From the NCBI GenBank assembly GCA_016703535.1, contig JADJBV010000001.1:6562001-6626000 (forward strand): DNA of 64,000 nucleotides. The letters run 5' to 3'. Both the position numbers and the translations under genes were made by a program. Shown here in pieces: positions 28,112 to 36,205 of the stretch. This stretch comes from Deltaproteobacteria bacterium. GTDB lineage: Bacteria; Myxococcota; Kuafuiibacteriia; Kuafuiibacteriales; Kuafuiibacteriaceae. Below the pieces are notes generated by a model that searched no databases, was not told where the DNA came from, and saw only the letters and a list, made by a program, of their open reading frames with translations. Numbering within the stretch: position 1 is the first letter of the stretch; every line of letters begins with the position of its first letter.

Positions 28112-29293
28112 GTCCCCTGGAAACGGAATCCGTAGCAAAACTCGACCGGCTCTGATCTGGTCTGGCCATGGCCCGAACTGGACGCCCCAAGGTGGAGCTC
28201 GTCGTGACCGAAGACGAACGCACAGAGCTGAAGCGACTGGTTAGGCGAGCGCGCATCAATCGCGACGTTGCGTTTCGAGCACGAATTGTCCTGGCGTGCT
28301 CCGATGAGCCGTCAAACACGGTCGTTGCCCGCCGCCTTCGATGCACTGGTCAGACTGTAGGCAAGTGGCGCTCGCGGTTCATCGAGGAGCGGATGGATGG
28401 TCTCTACGATGAACCGAGGGTTGGTGGGCCTCGGCGAATCAGCGACGAAGACGTCGAAGCTGTGGTCGTGAAGACGCTCGAGTCGAAGCCAGACGGGCAG
28501 ACGCACTGGAGCACGCGCGGCATGGCCGAAAAGGTCGGCATGAGTCACGCGACCATCGGTCGCATCTGGCGAACGTTCGGGCTGAAGCCGCACGTCTCGG
28601 AGTCGTTCAAGCTGTCGCCGGACCCGCAACTTGTCGAGAAGATCCGAGACGTCGTTGGGCTTTACATGAACCCACCTGCGAATGCGGTCGTGTTCGCGGT
28701 TGATGAAAAGTCTCAGATCCAAGCACTTCAGCGCGCACAACCGGTTCTTCCGATGGATCTCGGTCAGCCCGAACGGCAGACGCACAACTACGTCCGCAAC
28801 GGGACGCTCGACCTATTCGCAGCACTCAACGTCGCGACCGGCGAGGTCCTGGCTCGCTGCAAGCCGCAGCACCGCGCCAAGGACTTCGTCGACTTCCTTC
28901 GCGAACTCGATAGACACGTGGAGCCTTCACTCGAGGTTCACGTCGTCCTCGACAATCTCTCAACGCATAAGGCTCCGGCGGTGCATCGGTTCATGATCCG
29001 TCACCCGAGATTTCACCTGCACTTCACACCCACCTACGCCTCCTGGCTGAACCTCGTGGAGCGCTTCTTCGGACTGCTCACCGAGCAAGCGCTCAAGCGC
29101 GGTTCGTTCACCAGCATCCAGAACTTGCGAACCGCCATCCTGGACTACGTCGCAGGCCACAACATCCGCAGGAAGCCATTCCGCTGGATCAAGACGGCTG
29201 ATGAAATCCTCGAAAAAATGCGACGCTTCGGACTTCGCACCGAGCGTGCGCACGGCTAGCGGACTTATGTTTCGAACCGCGGATCCAGGGGAC
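28112..29293. mobile_element. IS630-family element 2
   Basis: 1182 bp. Ends begin GTCCCCTGGA on both sides, flanked by TA at 28110-28111 and 29294-29295. It carries one complete transposase unrelated at nucleotide level to element 1. Confidence 0.85.
28168..29259 (+). CDS. IS630-family transposase 2
   Basis: A 363-residue transposase. NTVVARRLRCTGQTVGKWR is the HTH; VVFAVDEKSQIQ, HVVLDNLSTH and YASWLNLVERFF carry the DDE residues. It is intact, with ATG start, and opposite in strand to transposase 1. Its codon use is noticeably less GC-biased at third positions than the host genes around the cluster, consistent with recent arrival. Confidence 0.92.
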   Translation: MARTGRPKVELVVTEDERTELKRLVRRARINRDVAFRARIVLACSDEPSNTVVARRLRCTGQTVGKWRSRFIEERMDGLYDEPRVGGPRRISDEDVEAVVVKTLESKPDGQTHWSTRGMAEKVGMSHATIGRIWRTFGLKPHVSESFKLSPDPQLVEKIRDVVGLYMNPPANAVVFAVDEKSQIQALQRAQPVLPMDLGQPERQTHNYVRNGTLDLFAALNVATGEVLARCKPQHRAKDFVDFLRELDRHVEPSLEVHVVLDNLSTHKAPAVHRFMIRHPRFHLHFTPTYASWLNLVERFFGLLTEQALKRGSFTSIQNLRTAILDYVAGHNIRRKPFRWIKTADEILEKMRRFGLRTERAHG

Positions 29294-29365
29294 TAGCAGG
29301 GTGCGGAAAAACTGCGCAATCGGCGTAGAAATTCACCGTTCTGGCGCGTCTTCAGTTTTGGCCTG

Positions 29366-29387
29366 CCCGCCTTGCGGGTTCTTTTCT
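29366..29387 (+). terminator. Intrinsic terminator inside IS5-like element
   Basis: CCCGC-CTT-GCGGG followed by TTCTTTTCT on the plus strand, near the left end of the element and beyond the transposase stop. It would block outside transcription entering the element antisense to its transposase. Confidence 0.5.
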
Positions 29388-29401
29388 CCCCTTGCGGGGT
29401 C

Positions 29402-30478
29402 CTACGCGGCGACCAATCTCGCTATTCTGATCAGGTTGTAGGCGGCGCCGATCAGTTGGGCGGTGAATCTCGTTTTGGCCAGTCCCACGAAGCGAGTCCT
29501 GCGCAGCCCGCCGAACACCTTCGCCCAGCCCCAAACCTCCTCGATCCGCTTCCGCTTTCGTTGACTCACCCGATAGCCCTCGTGCCGAGTCGTCCGTTCG
29601 TCCAGAGCCGAGTACTTGGTCTTCTGGGCGACATGCGGAACCAGGTTACGGTCGCGACAGGCTTGAACGAAGTCACGTGTGTCGTAGCCCTTGTCGGCGC
29701 CGAGCGTTGCACCGGTCGGGAGGTTGAGTCCGTCGAGCATAGCCAGTGCTGCTTCGCGTTCGGCTTTGCCGGTCGCATGCGTTACTTCGATCGCGACCAG
29801 GATACCGTTCTTGTTTTCGATGATGCCGTGTCCCGCGAAGGAGAGCTTCGCCTCCTTTCCAAGACCCTTCCTCATCAGCTTTGCCTCGGGATCGGTCGTA
29901 GATTCGTGGGTCTCGTTGCTCCGCTTCTCGCCGTGAAAGTCGACGTCGGGATTGTCGCCGCCGCCGCCAGGCGGGTCGGTTTTGTCGTCGTCCCTCGATT
30001 TGAAGCTCTTGAGCGACGCGGCTGCGTCGATCAGCGTCCCATCTACCGAAAAGTGCTCATTGCTGGTGAGTCCCGCCGCACGGGCGGCCTCGACCACCAA
30101 CTCGAAGAACCTGCCGGCCGCGTCGTGCGTCATCAGCCGACTCCGATTCTTCCCGAACGTTGTCGGATCGAACGCCTCGTCGAGCATGTCCATGTCGAGG
30201 AACCACCGGTAGAGCAGGTTGTAGTTGAGCTGCTCGCAGAACTGCCGTTCGCTTCGGATCGTGTAGAGGGCCATCAGTAAGCTGCCCTTCAGCAGTTGTT
30301 CAGGCGGGATCGAAGGACGCCCTGTTTTCGAGTACATAGCGTTAAACCTCGGCCCCATCTGCCGAAGAATCTCGTCAGCCAGGGACTTGATCCGGCGGAG
30401 CGGGTGGTCCTTCGGGATCCGGTCAGACGGGTTCATCAGCCCGAGCATCGACTGCTGCTTGTTCGGCTTGCCTCGCAC
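29402..30478 (-). CDS. IS5-like family transposase
   Basis: A 358-residue transposase. The N-terminal DUF772-type domain (FNAMYSKTGRPSIPPEQLLKG) is followed by an RNase-H-like DDE core: HFSVDGTLIDAAAS, TLGADKGYDTRDFV and the late RKRIEEVWGWAK with the Glu. It is intact, so the element could be autonomous. Confidence 0.92.
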   Translation of the reverse strand: MRGKPNKQQSMLGLMNPSDRIPKDHPLRRIKSLADEILRQMGPRFNAMYSKTGRPSIPPEQLLKGSLLMALYTIRSERQFCEQLNYNLLYRWFLDMDMLDEAFDPTTFGKNRSRLMTHDAAGRFFELVVEAARAAGLTSNEHFSVDGTLIDAAASLKSFKSRDDDKTDPPGGGGDNPDVDFHGEKRSNETHESTTDPEAKLMRKGLGKEAKLSFAGHGIIENKNGILVAIEVTHATGKAEREAALAMLDGLNLPTGATLGADKGYDTRDFVQACRDRNLVPHVAQKTKYSALDERTTRHEGYRVSQRKRKRIEEVWGWAKVFGGLRRTRFVGLAKTRFTAQLIGAAYNLIRIARLVAA

Positions 30479-30547
30479 GCCCCTGATCAGATCACGCCGG
30501 GACCGTCGGTGGGATCGGTCGGAAGGTGCCCGTTTTTCCGCACCCTG

Positions 30548-32080
30548 CTAGTTCATCGACTCTTCGGCCCGGGTAGAGGTCTCGGGCAATTCGCCGCGAT
30601 AACTTTCTTTGGCGCTGCCGAAGGCGATGGTGAAGAAGCCCCAGGCGTAGAGCACCAAAAACGGCACCGCGCCGTAGAGCCCGGCGTCGATGGCGTAGAT
30701 CGCGCCGGCGGTCATATACAGCGCCATCGCCGCTTCGCCCACGGGCCACCAACCCGAACGCCGGGGACGATAGACGGCCAGGGCTCGACCCCCTTCGGCG
30801 CCGCCTCGTTTGGGCGTGCGCAAAAACTCGCTGCGTTGGAGCGTGAGGCCGCGCAGCACCTCCACGGCGTTGGCCAAACTCAGGCCGGCGCCCAACGCCA
30901 GGGCGAAGAGGAGCTCCAGGGCGCGGGTGGGTGAGAGCTCTCGCCCCAGCCGGGCCTGAGCGGCCCAATAAAACCAGGCGACCGCCAAGGTTCCGCCGCC
31001 GAGCAAGCCGAGATCGAGGGCCGACAGGAGCTCTCGCCCGCCGGGCACGCGCCAGCCCAGCTGATCCCGCACCACCACCGCCATCGGCAACAGCACTGCC
31101 AAGGCCGCCATCAAGAGATAGGCGAAGTTGTTGCACAGGTGGATCATCGCGTCGGCCCGCACCGATCGGGGCAGGTCGGCCCGCCATACTTTGGGCAACA
31201 ACAAACGGGCGGTCTCGACGCTGCCTCGCACCCAACGGGCTTGTTGGGCCCGGAAAGCGTCGAAGCTCTCGGGCAACTCGGCGGGGGCAGTGACCTGATC
31301 CAAATACACAAAACGCCAACCCGCGAGTTGGGCTCGATAGGAGAGGTCCAGATCTTCGGTCAAGGTGTCGGCCCGCCAACCACCGGCGTCGACGATGGCC
31401 TGACGCCGCCAGACCCCGGCGGTGCCATTGAAGTTGAAGAAGAGGCCCCGTTGATGGCGGGCCTGATGTTCGATCGCGAAGTGGCCATCGAGGAAGATCG
31501 CTTGGGCCCGAGTCAACCAGCGGACCTCTCGGTTCAGATGTTCCCAACGCGCCTGGACCAAACCCACCTTGGGATCGGCCACCAAGGTCGGCACGGTGCG
31601 CTCGAGGAAGTCGGGCGGCGGCACGAAGTCGGCGTCGAAGATCGCCACCAGCTCCGCGTCGGAGCGCAACAGCCCGTGGGCCAAAGCGCCCGCTTTGAAG
31701 CCCTCTCGGCTGGGCCGCCGCACCACGACAAAACCGAGCTCGTCGGCCAGCCGCTGCACGAGGCCTCGCGTTTCGTCGGTGGAGTCATCCAATACTTGTA
31801 TGGAGAGGGGCCCCGGATATCGGAGCTTGGCCACGGCCCGCAACAAACGTTCGGCGACCAGGGCCTCGTTGTAGATCGGCAGCTGGACCAACAAGGATGG
31901 GGCCCGGCCCTCAAGCGGTCCGTGGACCCCGACCGATCGCCGGGAAAACAGAGCGACCACCGTCAGGCCCAACCGCTCCAAGCAGAGGAGGGTCAACAGA
32001 CCGAGCAGACCGAAGTACAGACCGAGGACCACCAACAACAAAGCCGGGGGATTGTGAGCCGAGGCCCCCACCGATGTCAC
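30548..32080 (-). CDS. Processive family-2 glycosyltransferase
   Basis: About 510 residues. Membrane helices flank a cellulose-synthase-like GT2 domain with IYNEALVAERLLRAVA, DDSTDET, FDADF, TEDLDLSYR and the QQARWVRG (QxxRW) motif that marks processive enzymes. It probably polymerises a beta-linked polysaccharide across the inner membrane. The open frame extends to 32191, but that overlaps the divergent GNAT gene, so GTG 32080 (or 32071) is the likely start. Its TAG stop is part of the CTAG at the edge of the IS cluster and has been preserved by target duplication. Confidence 0.88.
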   Translation of the reverse strand: MTSVGASAHNPPALLLVVLGLYFGLLGLLTLLCLERLGLTVVALFSRRSVGVHGPLEGRAPSLLVQLPIYNEALVAERLLRAVAKLRYPGPLSIQVLDDSTDETRGLVQRLADELGFVVVRRPSREGFKAGALAHGLLRSDAELVAIFDADFVPPPDFLERTVPTLVADPKVGLVQARWEHLNREVRWLTRAQAIFLDGHFAIEHQARHQRGLFFNFNGTAGVWRRQAIVDAGGWRADTLTEDLDLSYRAQLAGWRFVYLDQVTAPAELPESFDAFRAQQARWVRGSVETARLLLPKVWRADLPRSVRADAMIHLCNNFAYLLMAALAVLLPMAVVVRDQLGWRVPGGRELLSALDLGLLGGGTLAVAWFYWAAQARLGRELSPTRALELLFALALGAGLSLANAVEVLRGLTLQRSEFLRTPKRGGAEGGRALAVYRPRRSGWWPVGEAAMALYMTAGAIYAIDAGLYGAVPFLVLYAWGFFTIAFGSAKESYRGELPETSTRAEESMN

Positions 32081-32156
32081 TCGGTCCCGACACCACCCCC
32101 TGACCAAACCGCTGCGGCTTGCCCTGGCACGCCGCTTCGGGCAAGCCTGCCCCCAA

Positions 32157-32615
32157 ATGGCAGAGCTGCGCTGGGCGACCGCCCGGGACATCGATCGGGT
32201 TCTCGAGTTGGTCGAGGCCTACCATCGGCAAGAGGGCCTGCGCGGCCATGGTCGTGATCGCCTCCGGGCGGTGCTCGAAGATCTCTTCGACGGCAACAAG
32301 CGGGGCCGGGTGCTCCTGGCCACCGAAGACGCCGAGGTGATCGGCTACGCCTTGGTCGTGCGTCGGCCCAGCTTCGAGTGGGCCTCGGACGTCGCGGTGA
32401 TCGACGAGATCTTCGTGTTGGGCAAAGGCCGGGAAAAGGGCCTGGGGCGGCGGATGATCTCCTTCGTCGAGGAGTACGCAGCCTCGGAGGGCCTCCCGGC
32501 GATCACCCTGGAGGTTTCGGTGCAGAACGTCTCGGCCCGAGGGTTCTACCGGGCTGTGGGCTTCACCCGAATGGATCGGGAGATCTACGCCCGCACGGTG
32601 AACGGACCCCGGTAG
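32157..32615 (+). CDS. GNAT family N-acetyltransferase
   Basis: A 152-residue acetyltransferase. VIDEIFVLGKGREKGLGRRMI is the acetyl-CoA binding motif A (pyrophosphate loop RxxGxG/A type), and VQNVSARGFYRAVGF is motif B. It transfers acetyl groups to an unknown amine. It is divergent from the glycosyltransferase and followed by a hairpin. Confidence 0.9.
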   Translation: MAELRWATARDIDRVLELVEAYHRQEGLRGHGRDRLRAVLEDLFDGNKRGRVLLATEDAEVIGYALVVRRPSFEWASDVAVIDEIFVLGKGREKGLGRRMISFVEEYAASEGLPAITLEVSVQNVSARGFYRAVGFTRMDREIYARTVNGPR

Positions 32616-32640
32616 CTCCCATTCCCAAGTTTATTCAGAT

Positions 32641-32665
32641 ACTTGTGGGTCACTTGCCCACAAGT
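32641..32665 (+). terminator. Hairpin after GNAT gene
   Basis: ACTTGTGGG, seven-base loop, CCCACAAGT (9-7-9, perfect). No T-run follows. A TTGACT -35-like box for the kinase gene begins at its last base (32665). Confidence 0.4.
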
Positions 32666-32757
32666 TGACTGGCTTTTCCGGACCGTGTCTGCTCTCCCCC
32701 GTGTCGGCGTCCGGTTCGGACGGCCGGGGTCATCGGCCCCCGCCGCAGGGCAGAGCC

Positions 32758-35145
32758 ATGGCGGATGCCGAACAAGCCCTCTTTGGGGGACCCGTCGATG
32801 ACGACGAAGACGGCTTTGGCCCGCCCCAGCCGACCCCCAGCCCCCTCCCGAGCATCATCGGCGACTACCAGGTGGTGGCCCGCCTGGGCGGCGGCAGCAT
32901 GGCCGACCTCTACCTGGCTCGGAAGGTCACCAACTTCGGCTTCGTCCGGCGGGCGGTGATCAAGCAGGTCAAGCGCAGCCGCGCCGACTACAAAGAGCTC
33001 CAGAAGATGTTGCTCGACGAAGCCCGGGCCACGGCCTGCTTCGATCACCCCAACTTGGTGAGCCTCTTCGACGTCGGCGAATCGGATCACGGGATCTACA
33101 TCGCCCTCGAGTACGTGGAGGGCACGGACCTGCGCCGGGTCAACGCCAAGCTCCGCCAACGCAAAGAGGCCCTGCCCTTCGAGTTGGCGTGCTTCACCGC
33201 GGCCGAGGTCCTGCGCGGCCTGCACCACGCCCACACCGCGGTCGGCTCCGACGGTCGCCCGCTGGAGATCGTGCACCGGGACGTGAACCCGTCCAACGTG
33301 TTGATCGCCCAGAGCGGACACGTGAAGTTGGCCGACTTCGGCGTGGTTCGGATGCGGGAGCGGATCCAGCAGAAGACCGAACCCGGGATGGTAAAAGGCA
33401 AATACGCCTACCTCGCGCCCGAATACATCGCGGGCGAGACCTGCAGCGTCCAGACCGACATCTACGCCGCGGGGATCATGTTGTTCGAGCTCCTCAGCGG
33501 CCGGGAGTGCTTCAACGGCGCCACCGCCTACGAGGTGATGTGGAAGATCGTGAACAAGGGCGTCCCGATGCACCGCCTGGAGCGCGAAGGAGTGCCGGAG
33601 GATCTGGCCCGGATCGTCGCTCGGGCCACCAGCATGGTGCCGGAGCGCCGCTACGCCACCGCGCAGGACATGTCCAACGCCCTCGAGGCTTGGTTGATGC
33701 GGAGTGGACGTCACGCCACCCCTTGGGTGTTGTCGGTGTTCTTCAACCGGCACGGCCTCTTCCCCAAAAAGCTCGAGGAGTCCCACACCCCCTTCCCTGC
33801 GCGATCGGTTCCGGCGGCCCAAGCCAAGCCGACCATCCGCCCTGGCGCTCCGCCGCCGCCCGAGGCCCGGGCCGACAGCCACGTGCCCGGCGGCACCCCG
33901 GTCGAGTTCTACGTGGAGCGACAGCAGATCGTGGAGGAGATGAGCCGCAGCAGCGAGGCGCGGCCGGTCGATCCTTCATTGACCCCCACGCCCGAGTTCG
34001 AGCCGATGCCGATGCCGCCCTCGTCATCGCCCCCCCGGCCGGCCTCTTCGCCACGGGCCTCCTTGCCCTCGTTCAAGTTCCCGAACGCCCCGACCACCCC
34101 GGGCTTGCCGTTGCGGCCCAGCCCCGACTTCGAGGTGCCGATCTTGGCGCCCGAGTTGACCGAAGCATCGACCGAGGCCACCCCAGCCCGGGCCTACCCG
34201 GCGCCAAACCCAGCGGTCGAACCGCCCCGGCCCCTCAACCTGGACGAGGAGCCGCTGCCGGCGGCGCCGCCCTTGGATCTGCAGAGCCCGGACTCGATGC
34301 CGACCCGGCCTCGGATCGAGGACGCGGTCACGACCCGAGACGCCTTGCCGCCCGCGTCGATGCGCGGCGCCTTGACCGAGGGTTTGGACATCGATCTCTC
34401 CCAGCCGGCGGCGACCGCACCCGAACCCGATAGTTCGGCGCGCAAGGTCAGCAAGATCACCCAGGACCTGCCGGAGCTGAGCGACGAACCCAAGCCCGCG
34501 CCGGTGGATCCCAACGCGCCGCTCCGGGCCGGCAAGCTGGAAGAGGTCCCGGCCACCGAGGTGTTGGCCCGGCTTTGTGGCGAAGGTGAGTCGGGGATCA
34601 TCGAGTTCCGCTGCGGGCTGATCTGGAAACGCGTGATGTTGGTGAAGGGGACGCCCACGGGCATCACCTCCAACATGGGCATGGAGCTGATCGGCGAACA
34701 CTTGGTGAAGGCGCGGATCATCAGCCGCGAAGCCTTGGACAAGGCCTTGACCGCCTCGGAGCGGAGCGGTCGCCCGCTGACCGTGATGTTGTTGGAGCAC
34801 GGCGCTTTGGACCGGCCCACCCTGGAAGAGGAGCTGGGCAAAAACCTGGCGGCCCGGCTCAACGAAGCCCTGGAGTGGCGCTGGGGTACCTTCGATTTCA
34901 CCCGCCAGCCGATGGCCGCCGCCGAGATCTTGCCCAAGCTGGACCTGGCGGCGCTGCTGGAGCGGGCCAAACAATCCCGGGCCAAATACGAGTCTTCGCC
35001 CTCGGGCGAGGTGGTGCCCGAAGAATCCGGCGAACACAGCGCCCAAAAGAAGCTCAAGGAAGCCCTCCGGGTGGCCCGATCGATTTCCCGGTCCAGCGGC
35101 AAGGGACGGGTCGATCGGCCCTTCCGCCCGACCAAGCCCACTTGA
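32758..35145 (+). CDS. Ser/Thr protein kinase with DUF4388-like C-terminal domain
   Basis: A 795-residue protein. The kinase domain (about 35-310) has LGGGSMADLYLA, Lys69, HRD at 173-175 with DVNPSN, and DFG at 193-195, so all catalytic residues are present. A Pro-rich region (about 350-590) links to a DUF4388/PATAN-like domain (about 595-735: EVLARLCGEGESGIIEFR). Such proteins are common in myxobacteria, where kinases control development and gliding. ATG 32758 is chosen over upstream codons because the kinase N terminus is then of normal length. Confidence 0.9.
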   Translation: MADAEQALFGGPVDDDEDGFGPPQPTPSPLPSIIGDYQVVARLGGGSMADLYLARKVTNFGFVRRAVIKQVKRSRADYKELQKMLLDEARATACFDHPNLVSLFDVGESDHGIYIALEYVEGTDLRRVNAKLRQRKEALPFELACFTAAEVLRGLHHAHTAVGSDGRPLEIVHRDVNPSNVLIAQSGHVKLADFGVVRMRERIQQKTEPGMVKGKYAYLAPEYIAGETCSVQTDIYAAGIMLFELLSGRECFNGATAYEVMWKIVNKGVPMHRLEREGVPEDLARIVARATSMVPERRYATAQDMSNALEAWLMRSGRHATPWVLSVFFNRHGLFPKKLEESHTPFPARSVPAAQAKPTIRPGAPPPPEARADSHVPGGTPVEFYVERQQIVEEMSRSSEARPVDPSLTPTPEFEPMPMPPSSSPPRPASSPRASLPSFKFPNAPTTPGLPLRPSPDFEVPILAPELTEASTEATPARAYPAPNPAVEPPRPLNLDEEPLPAAPPLDLQSPDSMPTRPRIEDAVTTRDALPPASMRGALTEGLDIDLSQPAATAPEPDSSARKVSKITQDLPELSDEPKPAPVDPNAPLRAGKLEEVPATEVLARLCGEGESGIIEFRCGLIWKRVMLVKGTPTGITSNMGMELIGEHLVKARIISREALDKALTASERSGRPLTVMLLEHGALDRPTLEEELGKNLAARLNEALEWRWGTFDFTRQPMAAAEILPKLDLAALLERAKQSRAKYESSPSGEVVPEESGEHSAQKKLKEALRVARSISRSSGKGRVDRPFRPTKPT

Positions 35146-35165
35146 CCGAGGGGCGTTACCTTTCC

Positions 35166-35194
35166 TTGCGTCGGGACCTCGGCCCCACTAGCGT
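35166..35194 (+). promoter_or_regulatory. Candidate promoter TTGCGT-N17-TAGCGT
   Basis: Ends eight bases before the ATG at 35203. The same -10 with 17-base spacing is found at 36165-36193. Confidence 0.45.
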
Positions 35195-35202
35195 CCGCGG
35201 CG

Positions 35203-35745
35203 ATGAGCGACGACCGCGCCTACCGGATCTTGTTGGCCTACGACGAAGAGAAGCAACGCTTCTTGGCCCGAGTCCCGGAGCTGGGCCTCGAGACCGAAGG
35301 TGAAAACCGGACGGCCGCCATGGTGCGCGCCGAAAAGGGGATCGAGGAGCGGATCGAGCAGGCCGCGATCTCGGGCGAAAAGTTGGCCCCGCCCAACGAC
35401 ACCTTGGCGATCGCCGGGCCCCTGACCTTAAGCCTGGTGGGCCCGGTGCGCCGCGAGCTCGAATATCGGGCAAAGATGGCCCAGGTCGCGCCCGAGCTGA
35501 TGGCGGCTCAACTTTTGGCCCTCGCCTTGGGCACCGCACCGCCGAGCCGCCCCCGGGCCGAAGAGCCGGCACCCAACCGGGGCCCCCGGGACGGCAACAG
35601 CCGCGATGATCGAGGGCCGCCGCAACGACAGGGCCAACCCAACCGCGGGCGCCGCGAGGGCTATCGCCCCGAGATCGACAATCAGGCGGACTTCCTCGCC
35701 TACGTCAGGGACCAGGAGAAGGGGCGCGGTGGCGGGCGGCGTTGA
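35203..35745 (+). CDS. HicB-like domain protein with Arg/Gly-rich tail
   Basis: A 180-residue protein. Residues 1-60 (YRILLAYDEEKQRFLARVPEL, then GENRTAAMVRAEKGIEERI) resemble a HicB antitoxin-type fold. From about residue 115 the sequence is disordered and rich in Arg, Gly, Pro and Gln (RGPPQRQGQPNRGRREG). No HicA gene is adjacent, so a toxin-antitoxin role is unsupported; the tail suggests RNA or nucleic-acid contact. Confidence 0.65.
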   Translation: MSDDRAYRILLAYDEEKQRFLARVPELGLETEGENRTAAMVRAEKGIEERIEQAAISGEKLAPPNDTLAIAGPLTLSLVGPVRRELEYRAKMAQVAPELMAAQLLALALGTAPPSRPRAEEPAPNRGPRDGNSRDDRGPPQRQGQPNRGRREGYRPEIDNQADFLAYVRDQEKGRGGGRR

Positions 35746-35788
35746 GCCGTTGGCCCCGAGTCTCAAGAGAAGAAGGAGCAAAGTGAAC

Positions 35789-36145
35789 ATGCGCGTTGGA
35801 TTTGTGCCGGCCTTGGCGCTGGCGGGTTTTTTGGCGGCTTGTGGGGGCGACGAAGGTTCGGACTTGGGCGAGTGCCCACCCAGCTCGATGACCCAGCAGG
35901 TCGCGGGCCGCACCGTCGTTACGCAACGATGCTCCAGCTGCCACAGCTCAACGCTGACAGGCGCAGCCCGGCAAAACGCGCCGGTGGGCGTCGACTACGA
36001 CACGTTGGCCGGGATCCGGGCCAACACCACCAAAGGTTATGAGCAGGCCTCGGCCGGGACCATGCCGCCGACCGGCGCGCTCAGCGCCACCGATCTCGAG
36101 AACCTGCGAATTTACCTGGCTTGCGGGGCCCCCGACGTCCAGTAG
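35789..36145 (+). CDS. Mono-haem cytochrome c lipoprotein
   Basis: A 118-residue protein. Signal peptide with lipobox GFLAAC, then CSSCH (haem attachment) and a distal Met (GTMPPTGALS), a standard class-I cytochrome c layout. It is likely anchored in the envelope and carries single electrons. AAGGAG upstream fits GTG 35783 as well as ATG 35789. Confidence 0.88.
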   Translation: MRVGFVPALALAGFLAACGGDEGSDLGECPPSSMTQQVAGRTVVTQRCSSCHSSTLTGAARQNAPVGVDYDTLAGIRANTTKGYEQASAGTMPPTGALSATDLENLRIYLACGAPDVQ

Positions 36146-36164
36146 CCCGCTCACTGCATCACGA

Positions 36165-36193
36165 TTGCAAATGCCATTCAGGCTCGTTAGCGT
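36165..36193 (+). promoter_or_regulatory. Candidate promoter TTGCAA-N17-TAGCGT
   Basis: Lies upstream of the ZIP/permease fusion gene (GTG 36206). The expected transcript start gives a 5' leader of only a few bases. Confidence 0.45.
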
Positions 36194-36205
36194 CAGGGCT
36201 CACCC

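Larger units (their letters stand above)
29297..30547. mobile_element. IS5-like element
   Basis: 1251 bp. Terminal repeats CAGGGTGCGGAAAAAC are perfect for 16 bases. A 4-bp CTAG direct repeat flanks it (29293-29296, 30548-30551), matching the CTAR target choice of the IS5 group. It contains one complete transposase. Confidence 0.88.
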
